The translations under genes and the position numbers were made by a program. From Arthrobacter globiformis (GTDB lineage: Bacteria > Actinomycetota > Actinomycetes > Actinomycetales > Micrococcaceae), in NCBI RefSeq assembly GCF_003261175.1, contig NZ_QLNP01000094.1, positions 32,555 to 96,554 of the forward strand: a stretch of DNA of 64,000 bases, written 5' to 3'. Under the pieces are notes generated by a model. That model worked only from the letters and a program-made list of their open reading frames with translations. It was not told the DNA's origin and did no database searches. Below are positions 9,221 to 17,978 of the stretch, piece by piece; position 1 is the first letter of the stretch; every line of letters begins with the position of its first letter.

Positions 9221-10798
9221 ATGACCAATCAGCAAAATCCCGGATCCGAGCCGGCAGCCCAGGACATGAGTCCTGAGGAGATCCAGGCTGTTATCGACCG
9301 GATCCTCGCCAAGGACGTCCCGGCCAAGAACGCCGCACCTGCCAACGGCAGCCGCGCCGACAGCCAGGGCGTCTTGGGTAAGGCGCAGGCCATCTCGCAG
9401 CTCGCGGAAGAGCACAGCACGTACGACGGCGACCAGCAGGACCTCGAGGAACGTCGTGCACTGCGACGCACGGCCGGGCTGTCCACCGAACTCGAGGACG
9501 TCACCGAAGTCGAATACCGGCAGTTGCGCCTGGAACGCGTCGTTCTCACCGGGCTCTGGACCGAGGGCACGCTTGCCGACGCCGAGAATTCCCTGCGTGA
9601 ACTCGCTGCCCTGGCGGAAACCGCGGGCTCGGAAGTCCTCGACGGACTGGTCCAGCGGCGCGCCAAGCCGGACCCCGGCACCTTCCTCGGTTCCGGCAAG
9701 GCCTTGGAACTCAAAGACGTGGTGATGTCCACCGGCGCCGATACCGTCGTGGTGGACGCCGAACTCGCTCCCTCCCAGAGACGCGGCCTTGAAGACATCG
9801 TCAAGGTGAAGGTCATCGACCGCACGGCCCTCATCCTCGACATCTTCGCCCAGCACGCCAAGAGCCGCGAAGGTAAGGCCCAGGTGGAGCTGGCGCAGCT
9901 CGAATACCTCCTCCCGCGCCTCCGTGGCTGGGGTGAATCCATGTCCCGCCAGGCCGGTGGCCAGGTGGGGGGCGCCGGCGCCGGCATGGGCTCCCGTGGG
10001 CCCGGTGAAACCAAGATCGAACTGGACCGGCGAAGGATCCGCACCCGGATGGCCAAGCTGCGGCGCGAGATCGCCGCGATGAAGCCTGCACGGGAGACCA
10101 AACGGGCCAACCGCCGTCGTAATGAAGTCCCGTCCGTGGCCATCGCCGGATACACCAACGCCGGCAAGTCCTCGCTGCTGAACCGCCTCACGGACGCCGG
10201 GGTCCTAGTGGAGAACGCCCTGTTCGCCACCCTGGATCCCACCGTCCGCAAGGCAGAGACCGCCGACGGAATGGGGTACACGCTGGCCGACACCGTGGGC
10301 TTCGTCCGGTCCCTTCCCACCCAGTTGGTGGAGGCCTTCCGTTCCACCCTTGAGGAAGTGGCGGATGCAGACCTGATCCTGCACGTCGTGGACGTGTCGC
10401 ACCCGGACCCAGAGGGCCAGATCGCCGCCGTGCGGTCGGTGTTCGCCGAGGTGGACGCCCGCAAGGTGCCCGAGATCATCGTCCTGAACAAGGCCGACGC
10501 CGCCGACCCGTTTGTGGTGGAACGGCTGAAGCAGCGCGAACCACGGCACGTGGTGGTTTCGGCGCGTACGGGGGAGGGCATTGCCGAGCTTCTCGAGGCG
10601 ATCAGCGAAGCCATCCCGCGGCCTAGCGTCAAGATGCAGCTCCTCGTGCCGTACCACCGCGGGGATCTCATCAGCAAGCTGCACGACTCCGACGCGGAGA
10701 TCCTGAGCCTGGATCACGAAGAGGGCGGTACCCGCGCGGTGGTCATGGTCCGGGAAGGCCTCGCGGCTGAACTGGAATCCTTCAGCACCGATGACTGA
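9221..10798 (+). CDS. hflX: Ribosome-associated GTPase HflX
   Basis: The product is a 525-residue HflX GTPase, which splits stalled 70S ribosomes. The N-terminal HflX domain ends in the glycine-rich GAGMGSRGPGETKIELDRR segment near 260. The G domain follows, with G1 GYTNAGKSS (about 310), G3 DTVGF (about 356) and G4 NKAD (about 423). The start at 9221 has AAAGGAG ideally placed. A second in-frame ATG at 9131 has an equally good AGGAG seven bases upstream and would add 30 residues. dinG overlaps its end by eight bases. Expression is probably controlled by the leader ORF at 8925. Confidence 0.96.
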   Translation: MTNQQNPGSEPAAQDMSPEEIQAVIDRILAKDVPAKNAAPANGSRADSQGVLGKAQAISQLAEEHSTYDGDQQDLEERRALRRTAGLSTELEDVTEVEYRQLRLERVVLTGLWTEGTLADAENSLRELAALAETAGSEVLDGLVQRRAKPDPGTFLGSGKALELKDVVMSTGADTVVVDAELAPSQRRGLEDIVKVKVIDRTALILDIFAQHAKSREGKAQVELAQLEYLLPRLRGWGESMSRQAGGQVGGAGAGMGSRGPGETKIELDRRRIRTRMAKLRREIAAMKPARETKRANRRRNEVPSVAIAGYTNAGKSSLLNRLTDAGVLVENALFATLDPTVRKAETADGMGYTLADTVGFVRSLPTQLVEAFRSTLEEVADADLILHVVDVSHPDPEGQIAAVRSVFAEVDARKVPEIIVLNKADAADPFVVERLKQREPRHVVVSARTGEGIAELLEAISEAIPRPSVKMQLLVPYHRGDLISKLHDSDAEILSLDHEEGGTRAVVMVREGLAAELESFSTDD

Positions 10799-12851
10799 CG
10801 GGGCGGCAGCCGCCGGCGCCGCGGCCACGGCCGGCGAGCAGCTTGTACTTGACCTGCTCGACCGTGCCGTGGCTGGCATGGGCGGCCAAAGCCGCAGCGG
10901 CCAGCACGAGATGGCCCGGCAGGTGGCGCGCGCGATAGAAACCGGTGACCACCTGCTGGTGCAGGCCGGCACGGGAACCGGCAAGTCACTGGCCTACCTG
11001 GTCCCGCTCATCGCGCACTCGCTGGAGAGCAATAAGCCGACCCTCGTCTCCACCGCCACCCTCGCCTTGCAGACCCAGATCGTGGGCCGTGACCTCCCGC
11101 GGCTGCTGGAGAGCCTCAAACCGGCACTCGACCGGCCCGTGAAGGTGGCACTGGTCAAGGGCCGCGCTAACTACGTCTGCAGGCACAAGCTGGAAGGCGG
11201 CTTTCCCTCCGAGGAACCCTCGGAGGGCCAGCTCTTCTCGCTGGGCGAGGACACCAGCGTCCCGCACTTCGCCGCGGCGATGGGCGGCCCCTCGTCGCAG
11301 CTCGGCAAGGAGGTGGTCAGGCTCCGGGAATGGGCGGAGCAGACCACCACGGGTGACCGGGACGAGCTCCTTCCCGGCGTCACGGACCGGGCCTGGCGGC
11401 AGGTGTCCGTCACATCCATGGAATGCCTCGGCGCGCAGAAATGCCCCCTCGCCGAAGAGTGCTTCAGCGAACTTGCCCGCCATAACGCCACCGAGGCCGA
11501 CGTCGTGGTGACCAACCACGCCATGCTGGCTGTCAGCGCCTTCGAGGGCCTGGCGGTGCTGCCGGAGTACGACGTTGTGGTGGTGGACGAGGCCCACGAA
11601 CTCCAGGACCGGGTGACCGGCGCGGTTTCGGGGCAGCTGTCGGTGGCCATGGTCCATGCCGCGGCGTCCGGCGCCCGCAAGCACACCGGGATCACTGTTG
11701 ACGCGCTCAACACAGCGGCAGCCAACCTCGAGGTGGCTCTTGCGGGCGTTCCCAGCGGCTTGCTGCCCAACGGCCTGAACGACGAGCAGTTGGATTGCGT
11801 GGACCAGCTTCGTGAGGCCTGCCGGGCGGCGCTGTCGGACTCCAAGGGGGACAGCAATACAACGGCCGACGGCGGGCGGCAGCTCGCGCGCTCCCGCCTG
11901 CTGGTGATTTTGGAGCTTTGTGAACGTTTGATTGCTGCGCGCGAAAACCGCGAGGTGGTCTGGTTCTCCCGGAACAGCACGTTTGATCCCCAGCAGGGAT
12001 ACTCGGCCCCGGACGAGACTGCCCCGGCTCTGGTCAACATTGCCCCGCTGAGCGTCGCTGGCAGGCTCCGGGAAGGCCTGTTCGCCGGCCATACTGTGGT
12101 GCTGACGTCAGCCACACTGGCCATCGGCTCTGCCTTCGAACCGGCCGCGGGCGGGCTGGGCCTGGTGGGGGACGGTGCACCGAGCTGGACCGGCGTCGAC
12201 GTGGGGTCCCCCTTCGACTACCCCCGGCAGGGCATCCTTTACGTGGCAGGGCACCTGCCGAAACCGGGCCGCGGCACTTCGCCTGAGGCGCTGGACGAAC
12301 TCGAGTCCCTCATCCGCGCCTCCGGCGGGGGAGCGCTCTGCCTGTTCTCCTCGCGGCGGGCCGCCGAGGAAGCGGCGGACGCCCTGCGCACGCGACTGGA
12401 TGTCAGCATTCTCTGCCAGGGCGAATCCACCATGACGGCACTGGTGAAGCAGTTCGCCGACGAGCCTGATACTTGCCTGTTCGGCACGATGTCACTCTGG
12501 CAGGGCGTCGACGTGCCGGGCGGATCATGCCGCCTGGTGGTCATTGACAGGATCCCCTTCCCGCGCCCGGACGACCCACTCATGACCGCGCGGTCCCGCG
12601 CCGTTGCCCAGGCTGGCGGCAACGGTTTCATGTCTGTGTCCGCCACGCATGCGGCCATCAGGCTGGCCCAGGGGGCCGGACGGCTCATCCGGTCCACGAA
12701 TGACAAGGGCGTGGTGGCGGTGCTGGATTCCCGGCTGTCCACGGAACGCTATGGCGGGTTCCTGCGGGCCGCCCTGCCGCCGTTCTGGCCGACGACCGAC
12801 AAGAAGACCGCGGTCGCAGCACTCGAACGGCTCGCCGGGGCACAGGCGTAA
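10791..12851 (+). CDS. dinG: DinG-family ATP-dependent DNA helicase
   Basis: The product is a 686-residue XPD/DinG-like superfamily 2 helicase. Walker A is AGTGTGKSLAYLVP near residue 60 and the DEAH box is VVVDEAHEL near 265. The iron-sulphur cysteines are in YVCRHK (about 128) and CLGAQKCPLAEECF (about 210). Such enzymes unwind 5'-3', including R-loops and D-loops. The start overlaps hflX by eight bases, so the two are co-translated. It is convergent with lexA, separated by a strong terminator. No SOS box was found in front of it, unlike E. coli dinG. Confidence 0.93.
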   Translation: MTDGAAAAGAAATAGEQLVLDLLDRAVAGMGGQSRSGQHEMARQVARAIETGDHLLVQAGTGTGKSLAYLVPLIAHSLESNKPTLVSTATLALQTQIVGRDLPRLLESLKPALDRPVKVALVKGRANYVCRHKLEGGFPSEEPSEGQLFSLGEDTSVPHFAAAMGGPSSQLGKEVVRLREWAEQTTTGDRDELLPGVTDRAWRQVSVTSMECLGAQKCPLAEECFSELARHNATEADVVVTNHAMLAVSAFEGLAVLPEYDVVVVDEAHELQDRVTGAVSGQLSVAMVHAAASGARKHTGITVDALNTAAANLEVALAGVPSGLLPNGLNDEQLDCVDQLREACRAALSDSKGDSNTTADGGRQLARSRLLVILELCERLIAARENREVVWFSRNSTFDPQQGYSAPDETAPALVNIAPLSVAGRLREGLFAGHTVVLTSATLAIGSAFEPAAGGLGLVGDGAPSWTGVDVGSPFDYPRQGILYVAGHLPKPGRGTSPEALDELESLIRASGGGALCLFSSRRAAEEAADALRTRLDVSILCQGESTMTALVKQFADEPDTCLFGTMSLWQGVDVPGGSCRLVVIDRIPFPRPDDPLMTARSRAVAQAGGNGFMSVSATHAAIRLAQGAGRLIRSTNDKGVVAVLDSRLSTERYGGFLRAALPPFWPTTDKKTAVAALERLAGAQA

Positions 12852-12854
12852 AGA

Positions 12855-12881
12855 AGCCCCGGGCTATAACAGCCCGGGGCT
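12855..12881. terminator. Terminator between dinG and lexA
   Basis: An 11-bp perfect stem AGCCCCGGGCT/AGCCCGGGGCT surrounds the loop ATAAC. It sits between convergent genes and probably works both ways. Confidence 0.8.
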
Positions 12882-12895
12882 GAAGGTTGCAGCGG

Positions 12896-13642
12896 CTACA
12901 GCGAGCGGAGTACGGAAACCACCTTGCCCATGACAACGGCGTGGTCGCCAAGGATGGGCTCGTACTGCGTGTTCTGCGGAAGCAGCCACGTGTGGCCGTC
13001 CCGCTGCCGGAAGGTCTTGACCGTGGCTTCGTCGTCGAGCAGCGCCGCGACGATGTCGCCGTTGACCGCGTCGCTTTGCCGCCGGACCACCACCCAGTCT
13101 CCGTCGCAGATGGCGGCGTCCACCATGGAGTCGCCGGCGACCTTGAGCATGAACAGTTCGCCGTGGCCCACCAGCTGGCGTGGCAAGGGCATCAGGTCCT
13201 CCACCATCTGGTCCGCGAGGATGGGGCCGCCGGCGGCGATGCGGCCGACCAGCGGCACCATTGCGGTGTCCATCGCGCTGGGCAGTTCGGACACGGACGC
13301 GCCTGCGGTGCTCAGGGCGGGGGCCTTGTCCGCGCCAGCTGTTTTTGCCGTCCCTGCATCCAGGGTGAGCGGCATCAGGACCTCCATGGCGCGCGGCCGC
13401 TTGGGGTCGCGCCGGAGGTAGCCAAGCTTTTCCAGCTGCGAGAGCTGGTGGGTCACGCTGGACAGGCTGGCCAGGCCGACGGTGTCGCCGATTTCCCGCA
13501 TCGATGGCGGGTAGCCGTTGTCATTGACCGAGCGCTGGATGGTTTCCAGGATCTTTTTCTGCCGGACGGTCAGTCCCTTCGGGGTCCGCTGAGACCGCGG
13601 GCTGCGCTGGGGAGCCTTGCCGTCAGAGGCTTGTGCTGCCAT
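12896..13642 (-). CDS. lexA: SOS repressor LexA
   Basis: The product is a 248-residue LexA. It has an N-terminal winged helix ([18 protein letters not shown], then [20 protein letters not shown]), a linker, and the S24 self-cleaving domain. The cleavage site Ala-Gly is in GRIAAGG, the catalytic Ser in GDSMVDAAI, and the Lys in DDEATVKTF. It represses SOS genes until RecA filaments trigger self-cleavage. ATG 13642 gives the usual N-terminus MAAQ. A purine-rich GGAAAGG lies a little far upstream. Autoregulation is likely through the box at 13785-13800. Confidence 0.97.
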   Translation of the reverse strand: MAAQASDGKAPQRSPRSQRTPKGLTVRQKKILETIQRSVNDNGYPPSMREIGDTVGLASLSSVTHQLSQLEKLGYLRRDPKRPRAMEVLMPLTLDAGTAKTAGADKAPALSTAGASVSELPSAMDTAMVPLVGRIAAGGPILADQMVEDLMPLPRQLVGHGELFMLKVAGDSMVDAAICDGDWVVVRRQSDAVNGDIVAALLDDEATVKTFRQRDGHTWLLPQNTQYEPILGDHAVVMGKVVSVLRSL

Positions 13643-13784
13643 GTTCGCCAACGCCTTTCCGTTCCTCCCGGCCGCGGTAGCTGCAGTGGCCGGGAACTTC
13701 CGGCCTGAAAATGTCAGACCCTGCTGATCAACTGCAGATGTGGTTGTTCTGTGATTTCCAACGTAGGCCAGCCATAGTGCTTTT

Positions 13785-13800
13785 TCAAACATTTGTTCTA
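13785..13800. promoter_or_regulatory. SOS box 1 (lexA side)
   Basis: TCAAACATTTGTTCTA matches TCGAAC-N4-GTTCGA at ten of twelve fixed positions. It lies about 143 bases upstream of the lexA start, suited to autoregulation. Confidence 0.75.
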
Positions 13801-13852
13801 GCGAGTCTCGACTTAATTCGTCGATAGGTGCTAAAACTAGAAAAAGCAAAGT

Positions 13853-13868
13853 TCGAACATGTGTTCTA
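13853..13868. promoter_or_regulatory. SOS box 2 (lexA-LysM intergenic)
   Basis: TCGAACATGTGTTCTA has a perfect left half and a right half GTTCTA, the best of the three boxes in this 307-base gap. It lies 82 bases before the LysM gene start. Confidence 0.85.
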
Positions 13869-13894
13869 GTGCGGGCCGCTTGGCAGTCCGGTGT

Positions 13895-13910
13895 TCGAAC
13901 TGTTTATTCG
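13895..13910. promoter_or_regulatory. SOS box 3 (LysM side, weaker)
   Basis: TCGAACTGTTTATTCG has a perfect left half, while the right half has two changes (TATTCG). It overlaps the likely promoter of the LysM gene, 40 bases before its start. With boxes 1 and 2 it makes a three-box region. Confidence 0.55.
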
Positions 13911-13949
13911 AATACGAGGCAGCACAACTGGTCCAGGAGGGCTCACGCC

Positions 13950-14372
13950 ATGTCAGCGTCAACAGCAGCATCAACTTCAACGGCAATGTCCCTTTCGACG
14001 GCGGCACCCCGTTCGACGGCAGCGTCCCGCTCATCGGCCGTGTCCCGGCCGGGGAAGCCGCCGCGGCTTCGTCTCACCCGACGTGGCCGCATTGTCCTGA
14101 TCGGCCTGCCGCTTGTTCTGCTGGCCGCCGTTATCCTGTCCCTGACCGGGCTCCTGAACTCCCCGGCCAAGGCGGCAGACAATGCCAGTGGTCTGACGGT
14201 CACGCCCACGGTTTCGGTCACGGTGCAGCCCGGCGAATCACTGTGGGCCATCGCTGGGCAGGTTGACCCGGACCGCGATCCGCGGGATGTGATTGCGGAC
14301 ATTGTCCAGCTCAATGATCTCCAGGCCGGGAAAGTCATGCCCGGTCAGCAGCTGTTTGTGCCCACCAAATAG
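13950..14372 (+). CDS. LysM-domain membrane-anchored protein, likely SOS cell-division inhibitor (DivS/Rv2719c-like)
   Basis: The product is a 140-residue protein. A Ser/Thr/Ala-rich N-terminus of about 35 residues and a basic stretch are followed by one transmembrane helix (about 47-68, IVLIGLPLVLLAAVILSLTG). A LysM peptidoglycan-binding domain occupies 90-139 (VTVQPGESLWAIAGQV). The start has AGGAGG nine bases upstream. Divergence from lexA with shared SOS boxes is the context of DivS in Corynebacterium glutamicum and Rv2719c in M. tuberculosis, which delay division after DNA damage. The function is therefore inferred from position and architecture, not from close sequence match. Confidence 0.8.
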   Translation: MSASTAASTSTAMSLSTAAPRSTAASRSSAVSRPGKPPRLRLTRRGRIVLIGLPLVLLAAVILSLTGLLNSPAKAADNASGLTVTPTVSVTVQPGESLWAIAGQVDPDRDPRDVIADIVQLNDLQAGKVMPGQQLFVPTK

Positions 14373-14384
14373 GGTGGCGGCGTG

Positions 14385-14406
14385 CGGTTTCCGGAGGCCG
14401 GAACCG
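14385..14406 (+). terminator. Weak hairpin after the LysM gene
   Basis: CGGTTTCCGG (14385-14394) pairs with CCGGAACCG (14398-14406) with one bulged base and a 3-base loop. It lies between the LysM stop and the hisC promoter. Confidence 0.4.
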
Positions 14407-14449
14407 TCACAGTTTCCGGCCAGCCCTCCGGGTTACTTAAACTGTTCTA

Positions 14450-15568
14450 GTGACTGACCAGCTTGAGCGACTCAACCGACTGCCCCTGCGGACCAACCTG
14501 AGGGGGCTGTCCCCCTACGGCGCCCCGCAGCTTGATGTTCCGATCCTGCTCAACGTCAACGAGAACACGCATGGCGTGCCGGCCGACGTGCGTGCGGCCA
14601 TCACGGCGGCCGTAACCGAGGCCGCCGCTGGCCTCAACCGGTACCCCGACCGCGAATTCACCGAACTCCGGGAAGCCTTGGCCGAATACCTCGGCCATGG
14701 GCTCAGCGCGGACAATCTCTGGGCAGCCAACGGCTCCAACGAGGTCCTGCAGCAGATCCTCCAGGCCTTCGGCGGCCCGGGCCGTTCGCTGCTGAGCTTC
14801 CCTCCGACCTACTCCATGTACCCATTGCTGGCCAGCGGCACGGACACCGCCTACATCGCCGGCAAGCGCGCCGACGACTACGGCCTCAGCGCCGAGTCCG
14901 CCGCAAGCCAGGTGCGCGACCTCCAGCCCAGCATCGTCTTCCTGTGCTCACCCAACAACCCCACCGGCACCGGCCTGGGCCTGGATGTGGTGGAAGCCGT
15001 ATACGAGGCGGGCGAGGCCAGCCAGGCGGTCGTCGTGGTGGATGAGGCCTACCACGAGTTTGCGCACGACGGCACGCCCAGCGCCCTCACCCTGCTGCCC
15101 GGCCGGGAGCGGCTCATCGTCTCCCGGACCATGAGCAAGGCGTTCGCTCTTGCCGGCGCCCGCCTAGGCTACATGGCTGCCGCCCCGGAGGTGACTGACG
15201 CCCTCCGGTTAGTGCGCCTGCCCTACCACCTGTCGGCCGTCACGCAGGCTACCGCCCTCGCAGCGCTGCAGCACCGCGAAGCGCTCATGGCCGATGTCCA
15301 GGACATCAAGCGGCAGCGTGACCGGATCGTCGCGGAACTGACGCGCATGGGGCTGCGGCCTGCTGCGTCCGATTCCAACTACGTCTTCTTCGGCGGGCTG
15401 GAGAACCCCCATGACGTCTGGCAGGGACTGCTGGATGCAGGGGTGCTTGTCCGCGACGTCGGCATCGCCGGCCACCTGAGGGTCACGGCCGGTACTGAGA
15501 CGGAAACCACAGCCTTCCTGGAAGCGCTGGAAAGCATCCTGGCCCGGCAGGCCGCACTTCCGGCCTAA
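14450..15568 (+). CDS. hisC: Histidinol-phosphate aminotransferase
   Basis: The product is a 372-residue class I/II PLP aminotransferase that converts imidazole-acetol phosphate to histidinol phosphate. The PLP lysine is in [18 protein letters not shown] (about 228). VDEAYHEF supplies the cofactor-binding Asp, and NPNNPTGTG-like SPNNPTGTG is near 165. GTG 14450 follows TAAACT (14438-14443) by six bases, so the his operon mRNA probably starts at the start codon. hisB, hisH, a small membrane protein and priA follow on the same strand. The first gene of the usual operon, hisD, is not in the window. Confidence 0.96.
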   Translation: MTDQLERLNRLPLRTNLRGLSPYGAPQLDVPILLNVNENTHGVPADVRAAITAAVTEAAAGLNRYPDREFTELREALAEYLGHGLSADNLWAANGSNEVLQQILQAFGGPGRSLLSFPPTYSMYPLLASGTDTAYIAGKRADDYGLSAESAASQVRDLQPSIVFLCSPNNPTGTGLGLDVVEAVYEAGEASQAVVVVDEAYHEFAHDGTPSALTLLPGRERLIVSRTMSKAFALAGARLGYMAAAPEVTDALRLVRLPYHLSAVTQATALAALQHREALMADVQDIKRQRDRIVAELTRMGLRPAASDSNYVFFGGLENPHDVWQGLLDAGVLVRDVGIAGHLRVTAGTETETTAFLEALESILARQAALPA

Positions 15569-15627
15569 ACTTGGATATGGACCAGGTCAGGTCCGCCCCC
15601 ATCCTTCGTCAAAGGACATCTATCACC

Positions 15628-16254
15628 ATGAGCGACACCGGAATCAAGGCTGCCGAGGCCCGGACTGCACGCATGGAGCGTGCCACCAGCGAATCTTCCG
15701 TGCTGGTGGAGATCAACCTCGACGGCACCGGAGTGTCGGATATCAGCACGTCGGTCCCGTTCTACGACCACATGCTGACGGCGCTGTGCAAGCACTCACT
15801 CATCGACATGACCGTCAAGGCCACAGGCGACACCCACATTGACGTCCACCACACCGTCGAGGACGTTGCCATCACGTTCGGCGAGGTCCTGCGCACCGCG
15901 CTGGGCAACAAGGCGGGCATCCGCCGCTTCGGCGAGGCCACCGTGCCCCTGGACGAGGCCCTCGCGCACGCCGTCGTCGACGTGTCCGGCCGGCCCTACC
16001 TGGTCCACGGCGGCGAGCCAGCCGGGCAGGAGTACCACCTGATCGGCGGCCACTTTACGGGTTCGCTTACCCGGCACGTATTCGAGGCCATCACGCTGCA
16101 CGCCGGCATCTGCCTGCACATGAACCTCATCGCCGGCCGCGACCCGCACCACATCGTGGAAGCCCAGTTCAAGGCCTTCGCCAGGGCCCTCCGCGCAGCC
16201 GTCGAGCCGGATCCCCGCGTCGAGGGCATTCCGTCCACCAAGGGAGCACTATGA
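15628..16254 (+). CDS. hisB: Imidazoleglycerol-phosphate dehydratase
   Basis: The product is a 208-residue single-function dehydratase (no HisB phosphatase domain), catalysing the sixth step of histidine synthesis. It has two ferroxidase-like HHxxED metal motifs (DVHHTVEDV, and later [13 protein letters not shown]). The ATG has AAAGGA upstream at 15611-15616. The frame is open further up, and TAAACT at 15566-15571 could give a second transcript starting near 15577. The gene overlaps hisH by ATGA. Confidence 0.96.
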   Translation: MSDTGIKAAEARTARMERATSESSVLVEINLDGTGVSDISTSVPFYDHMLTALCKHSLIDMTVKATGDTHIDVHHTVEDVAITFGEVLRTALGNKAGIRRFGEATVPLDEALAHAVVDVSGRPYLVHGGEPAGQEYHLIGGHFTGSLTRHVFEAITLHAGICLHMNLIAGRDPHHIVEAQFKAFARALRAAVEPDPRVEGIPSTKGAL

Positions 16255-16988
16255 CCGGCAAAGTACTGCACGAGGGTGCGATCCTCGACCCGTCGGCCAC
16301 GCTGAAGCCGGCATCCCCGGAGGGCAAACCCACCGTCACCGTCCTGGACTACGGCTCCGGCAACGTCCGTTCGGCCGTTCGCGCCCTGGAGCGTGCCGGT
16401 GCGGAGGTCATTCTGAGCTCCAAGCCCGAGGACGTGCTGAACGCCGACGGGCTGGTCGTTCCCGGCGTCGGCGCCTTCGAAACGGTCATGCGCGAACTCA
16501 AGGCCGTTGACGGCATCCGGATGATCGGCCGCCGCGTTGCCGGCGGACGTCCGGTCCTCGGCATCTGCGTCGGCCTGCAGGTGCTCTTCGAAGCCGGCGT
16601 CGAACACGGAACCGAAGCCGAAGGCATGGGGGAATGGCCCGGCAAGGTGGAACTCCTCCCGGCCGATGTGGTGCCGCACATGGGGTGGAACACGGTCAAG
16701 GTTCCGGAAGGCTCCAGGCTTTTCGACGGCGTCGAGGGCGAGCGGTTCTACTTTGTGCACTCCTACGGCGTCCAGAACTGGGACTTCGACGTGATCCAGC
16801 CCCGGATGGCGCCGCCGCTGGTCACGTGGTCCGAGCACGGTGGCCCCTTCATCGCCGCCGTGGAGAACGGCCCGCTCTGCGCCACCCAGTTCCACCCGGA
16901 AAAGTCCGGTGACGCCGGCGCGCGTCTGCTGAAAAACTGGGTCGACGGGCTCCGCGCGCCGCACTCCCGGCAGACGGCGGACGCCTAG
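16251..16988 (+). CDS. hisH: Imidazole glycerol phosphate synthase, glutamine amidotransferase subunit
   Basis: The product is a 245-residue class I glutamine amidotransferase that supplies ammonia to HisF. The nucleophile Cys is in [10 protein letters not shown] (about 105), and the His-Glu pair is in FHPEKSG (about 214). An N-terminal extension of about 25 residues precedes [10 protein letters not shown]. It is coupled to hisB by a 4-base overlap. hisF itself is not in this window. Confidence 0.96.
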   Translation: MTGKVLHEGAILDPSATLKPASPEGKPTVTVLDYGSGNVRSAVRALERAGAEVILSSKPEDVLNADGLVVPGVGAFETVMRELKAVDGIRMIGRRVAGGRPVLGICVGLQVLFEAGVEHGTEAEGMGEWPGKVELLPADVVPHMGWNTVKVPEGSRLFDGVEGERFYFVHSYGVQNWDFDVIQPRMAPPLVTWSEHGGPFIAAVENGPLCATQFHPEKSGDAGARLLKNWVDGLRAPHSRQTADA

Positions 16989-17147
16989 ATGTGGTCCATC
17001 CTCCTGATGGGACTGGCCGGTCTCCTGGTGGGCGGCGGCCTGTCCTTCAGACAGCAGCGCAAGCCGCTCTGGATCCAGGTCGGTTTCTACCTGCTGGCCG
17101 CCATGTCGCTGCTGGCCGCCTACCTGCTGACCCTTCCCGGCAAATAA
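16989..17147 (+). CDS. Small two-helix membrane protein within the his operon
   Basis: This is a 52-codon ORF that begins at the base after the hisH stop and ends at TAA 17145-17147. The product starts MWSILLMGLAGLLVGGGLSF. A basic turn QQRKPLW follows, and then a second hydrophobic helix GFYLLAAMSLLAAYLLTLP. Topology is thus two transmembrane segments joined by a positive loop. Zero spacing from hisH and high GC at third positions argue that it is translated. I do not know a function; it may simply be a small protein carried in the operon. Confidence 0.75.
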   Translation: MWSILLMGLAGLLVGGGLSFRQQRKPLWIQVGFYLLAAMSLLAAYLLTLPGK

Positions 17148-17222
17148 CCCACCAACCCGCCGTGTGCGCCGCCATAGTAGCGGCCCGCCGGAACCAGCGC
17201 CTACAAGAACTGAGGACCCCTG

Positions 17223-17969
17223 ATGACCAGCCAAAACGAGCTGCCGGTACTTGAACTGCTTCCCGCCGTCGACGTCGTGAACGGCCAGGCCGTCCGCCTG
17301 GTCCAGGGCGAGGCCGGCAGCGAAACAAGTTACGGAACGCCCCTGGAAGCGGCGCTCAACTGGCAGCAGCAGGGCGCGGAATGGGTCCATCTGGTGGATC
17401 TGGACGCTGCCTTCGGACGCGGCTCGAACGCGGACCTGCTGCGCGAAGTGGTGGGCCGGCTGGACATCAAGGTCGAGCTCTCCGGCGGCCTTCGGGACGA
17501 CGAGTCCCTGGAGAAGGCGCTGGAGCTGGGCGTTGCCCGGGTTAACCTCGGCACCGCCGCCCTGGAGAACCCTGAATGGACGGCACGGGCCATCGACCGC
17601 TTCGGTGACCGGATCGCCGTCGGCCTGGACGTCCGGGGAACCACCCTCGCCGGACGCGGCTGGACCAAGGAAGGCGGGGACCTGTGGGACGTTTTGGGCC
17701 GCCTCGAGGAGGCCGGCTGCGCCCGCTACGTCGTCACCGACGTGACCAAGGACGGGACGCTGCAGGGGCCGAACGTCGAACTGCTGCGGCAGATGGTGGA
17801 GAAGACCGGCAAGCCCGTGGTGGCCTCCGGCGGTATCTCCAGCCTTGACGACCTGAAGGTCCTGCGCTCCCTGGTGCCGCTCGGCGTCGAAGGTGCCATC
17901 GTGGGCAAGGCCCTGTACGCCAACGCCTTCACCCTGCCCGAGGCCCTCGACGTCGCCGGACGCCGGTAG
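17223..17969 (+). CDS. priA: Bifunctional isomerase PriA (HisA/TrpF)
   Basis: The product is a 248-residue (beta-alpha)8 barrel. In actinobacteria this enzyme isomerises both ProFAR in histidine synthesis and phosphoribosylanthranilate in tryptophan synthesis. The paired catalytic aspartates are in [15 protein letters not shown] (about 15) and [15 protein letters not shown] (about 172). GAGGA lies ten bases before the ATG. The dual role is assigned from lineage; by sequence alone it is a HisA. No trpF is seen in this window, but that says little. Confidence 0.93.
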   Translation: MTSQNELPVLELLPAVDVVNGQAVRLVQGEAGSETSYGTPLEAALNWQQQGAEWVHLVDLDAAFGRGSNADLLREVVGRLDIKVELSGGLRDDESLEKALELGVARVNLGTAALENPEWTARAIDRFGDRIAVGLDVRGTTLAGRGWTKEGGDLWDVLGRLEEAGCARYVVTDVTKDGTLQGPNVELLRQMVEKTGKPVVASGGISSLDDLKVLRSLVPLGVEGAIVGKALYANAFTLPEALDVAGRR

Positions 17970-17978
17970 GACATCGCA

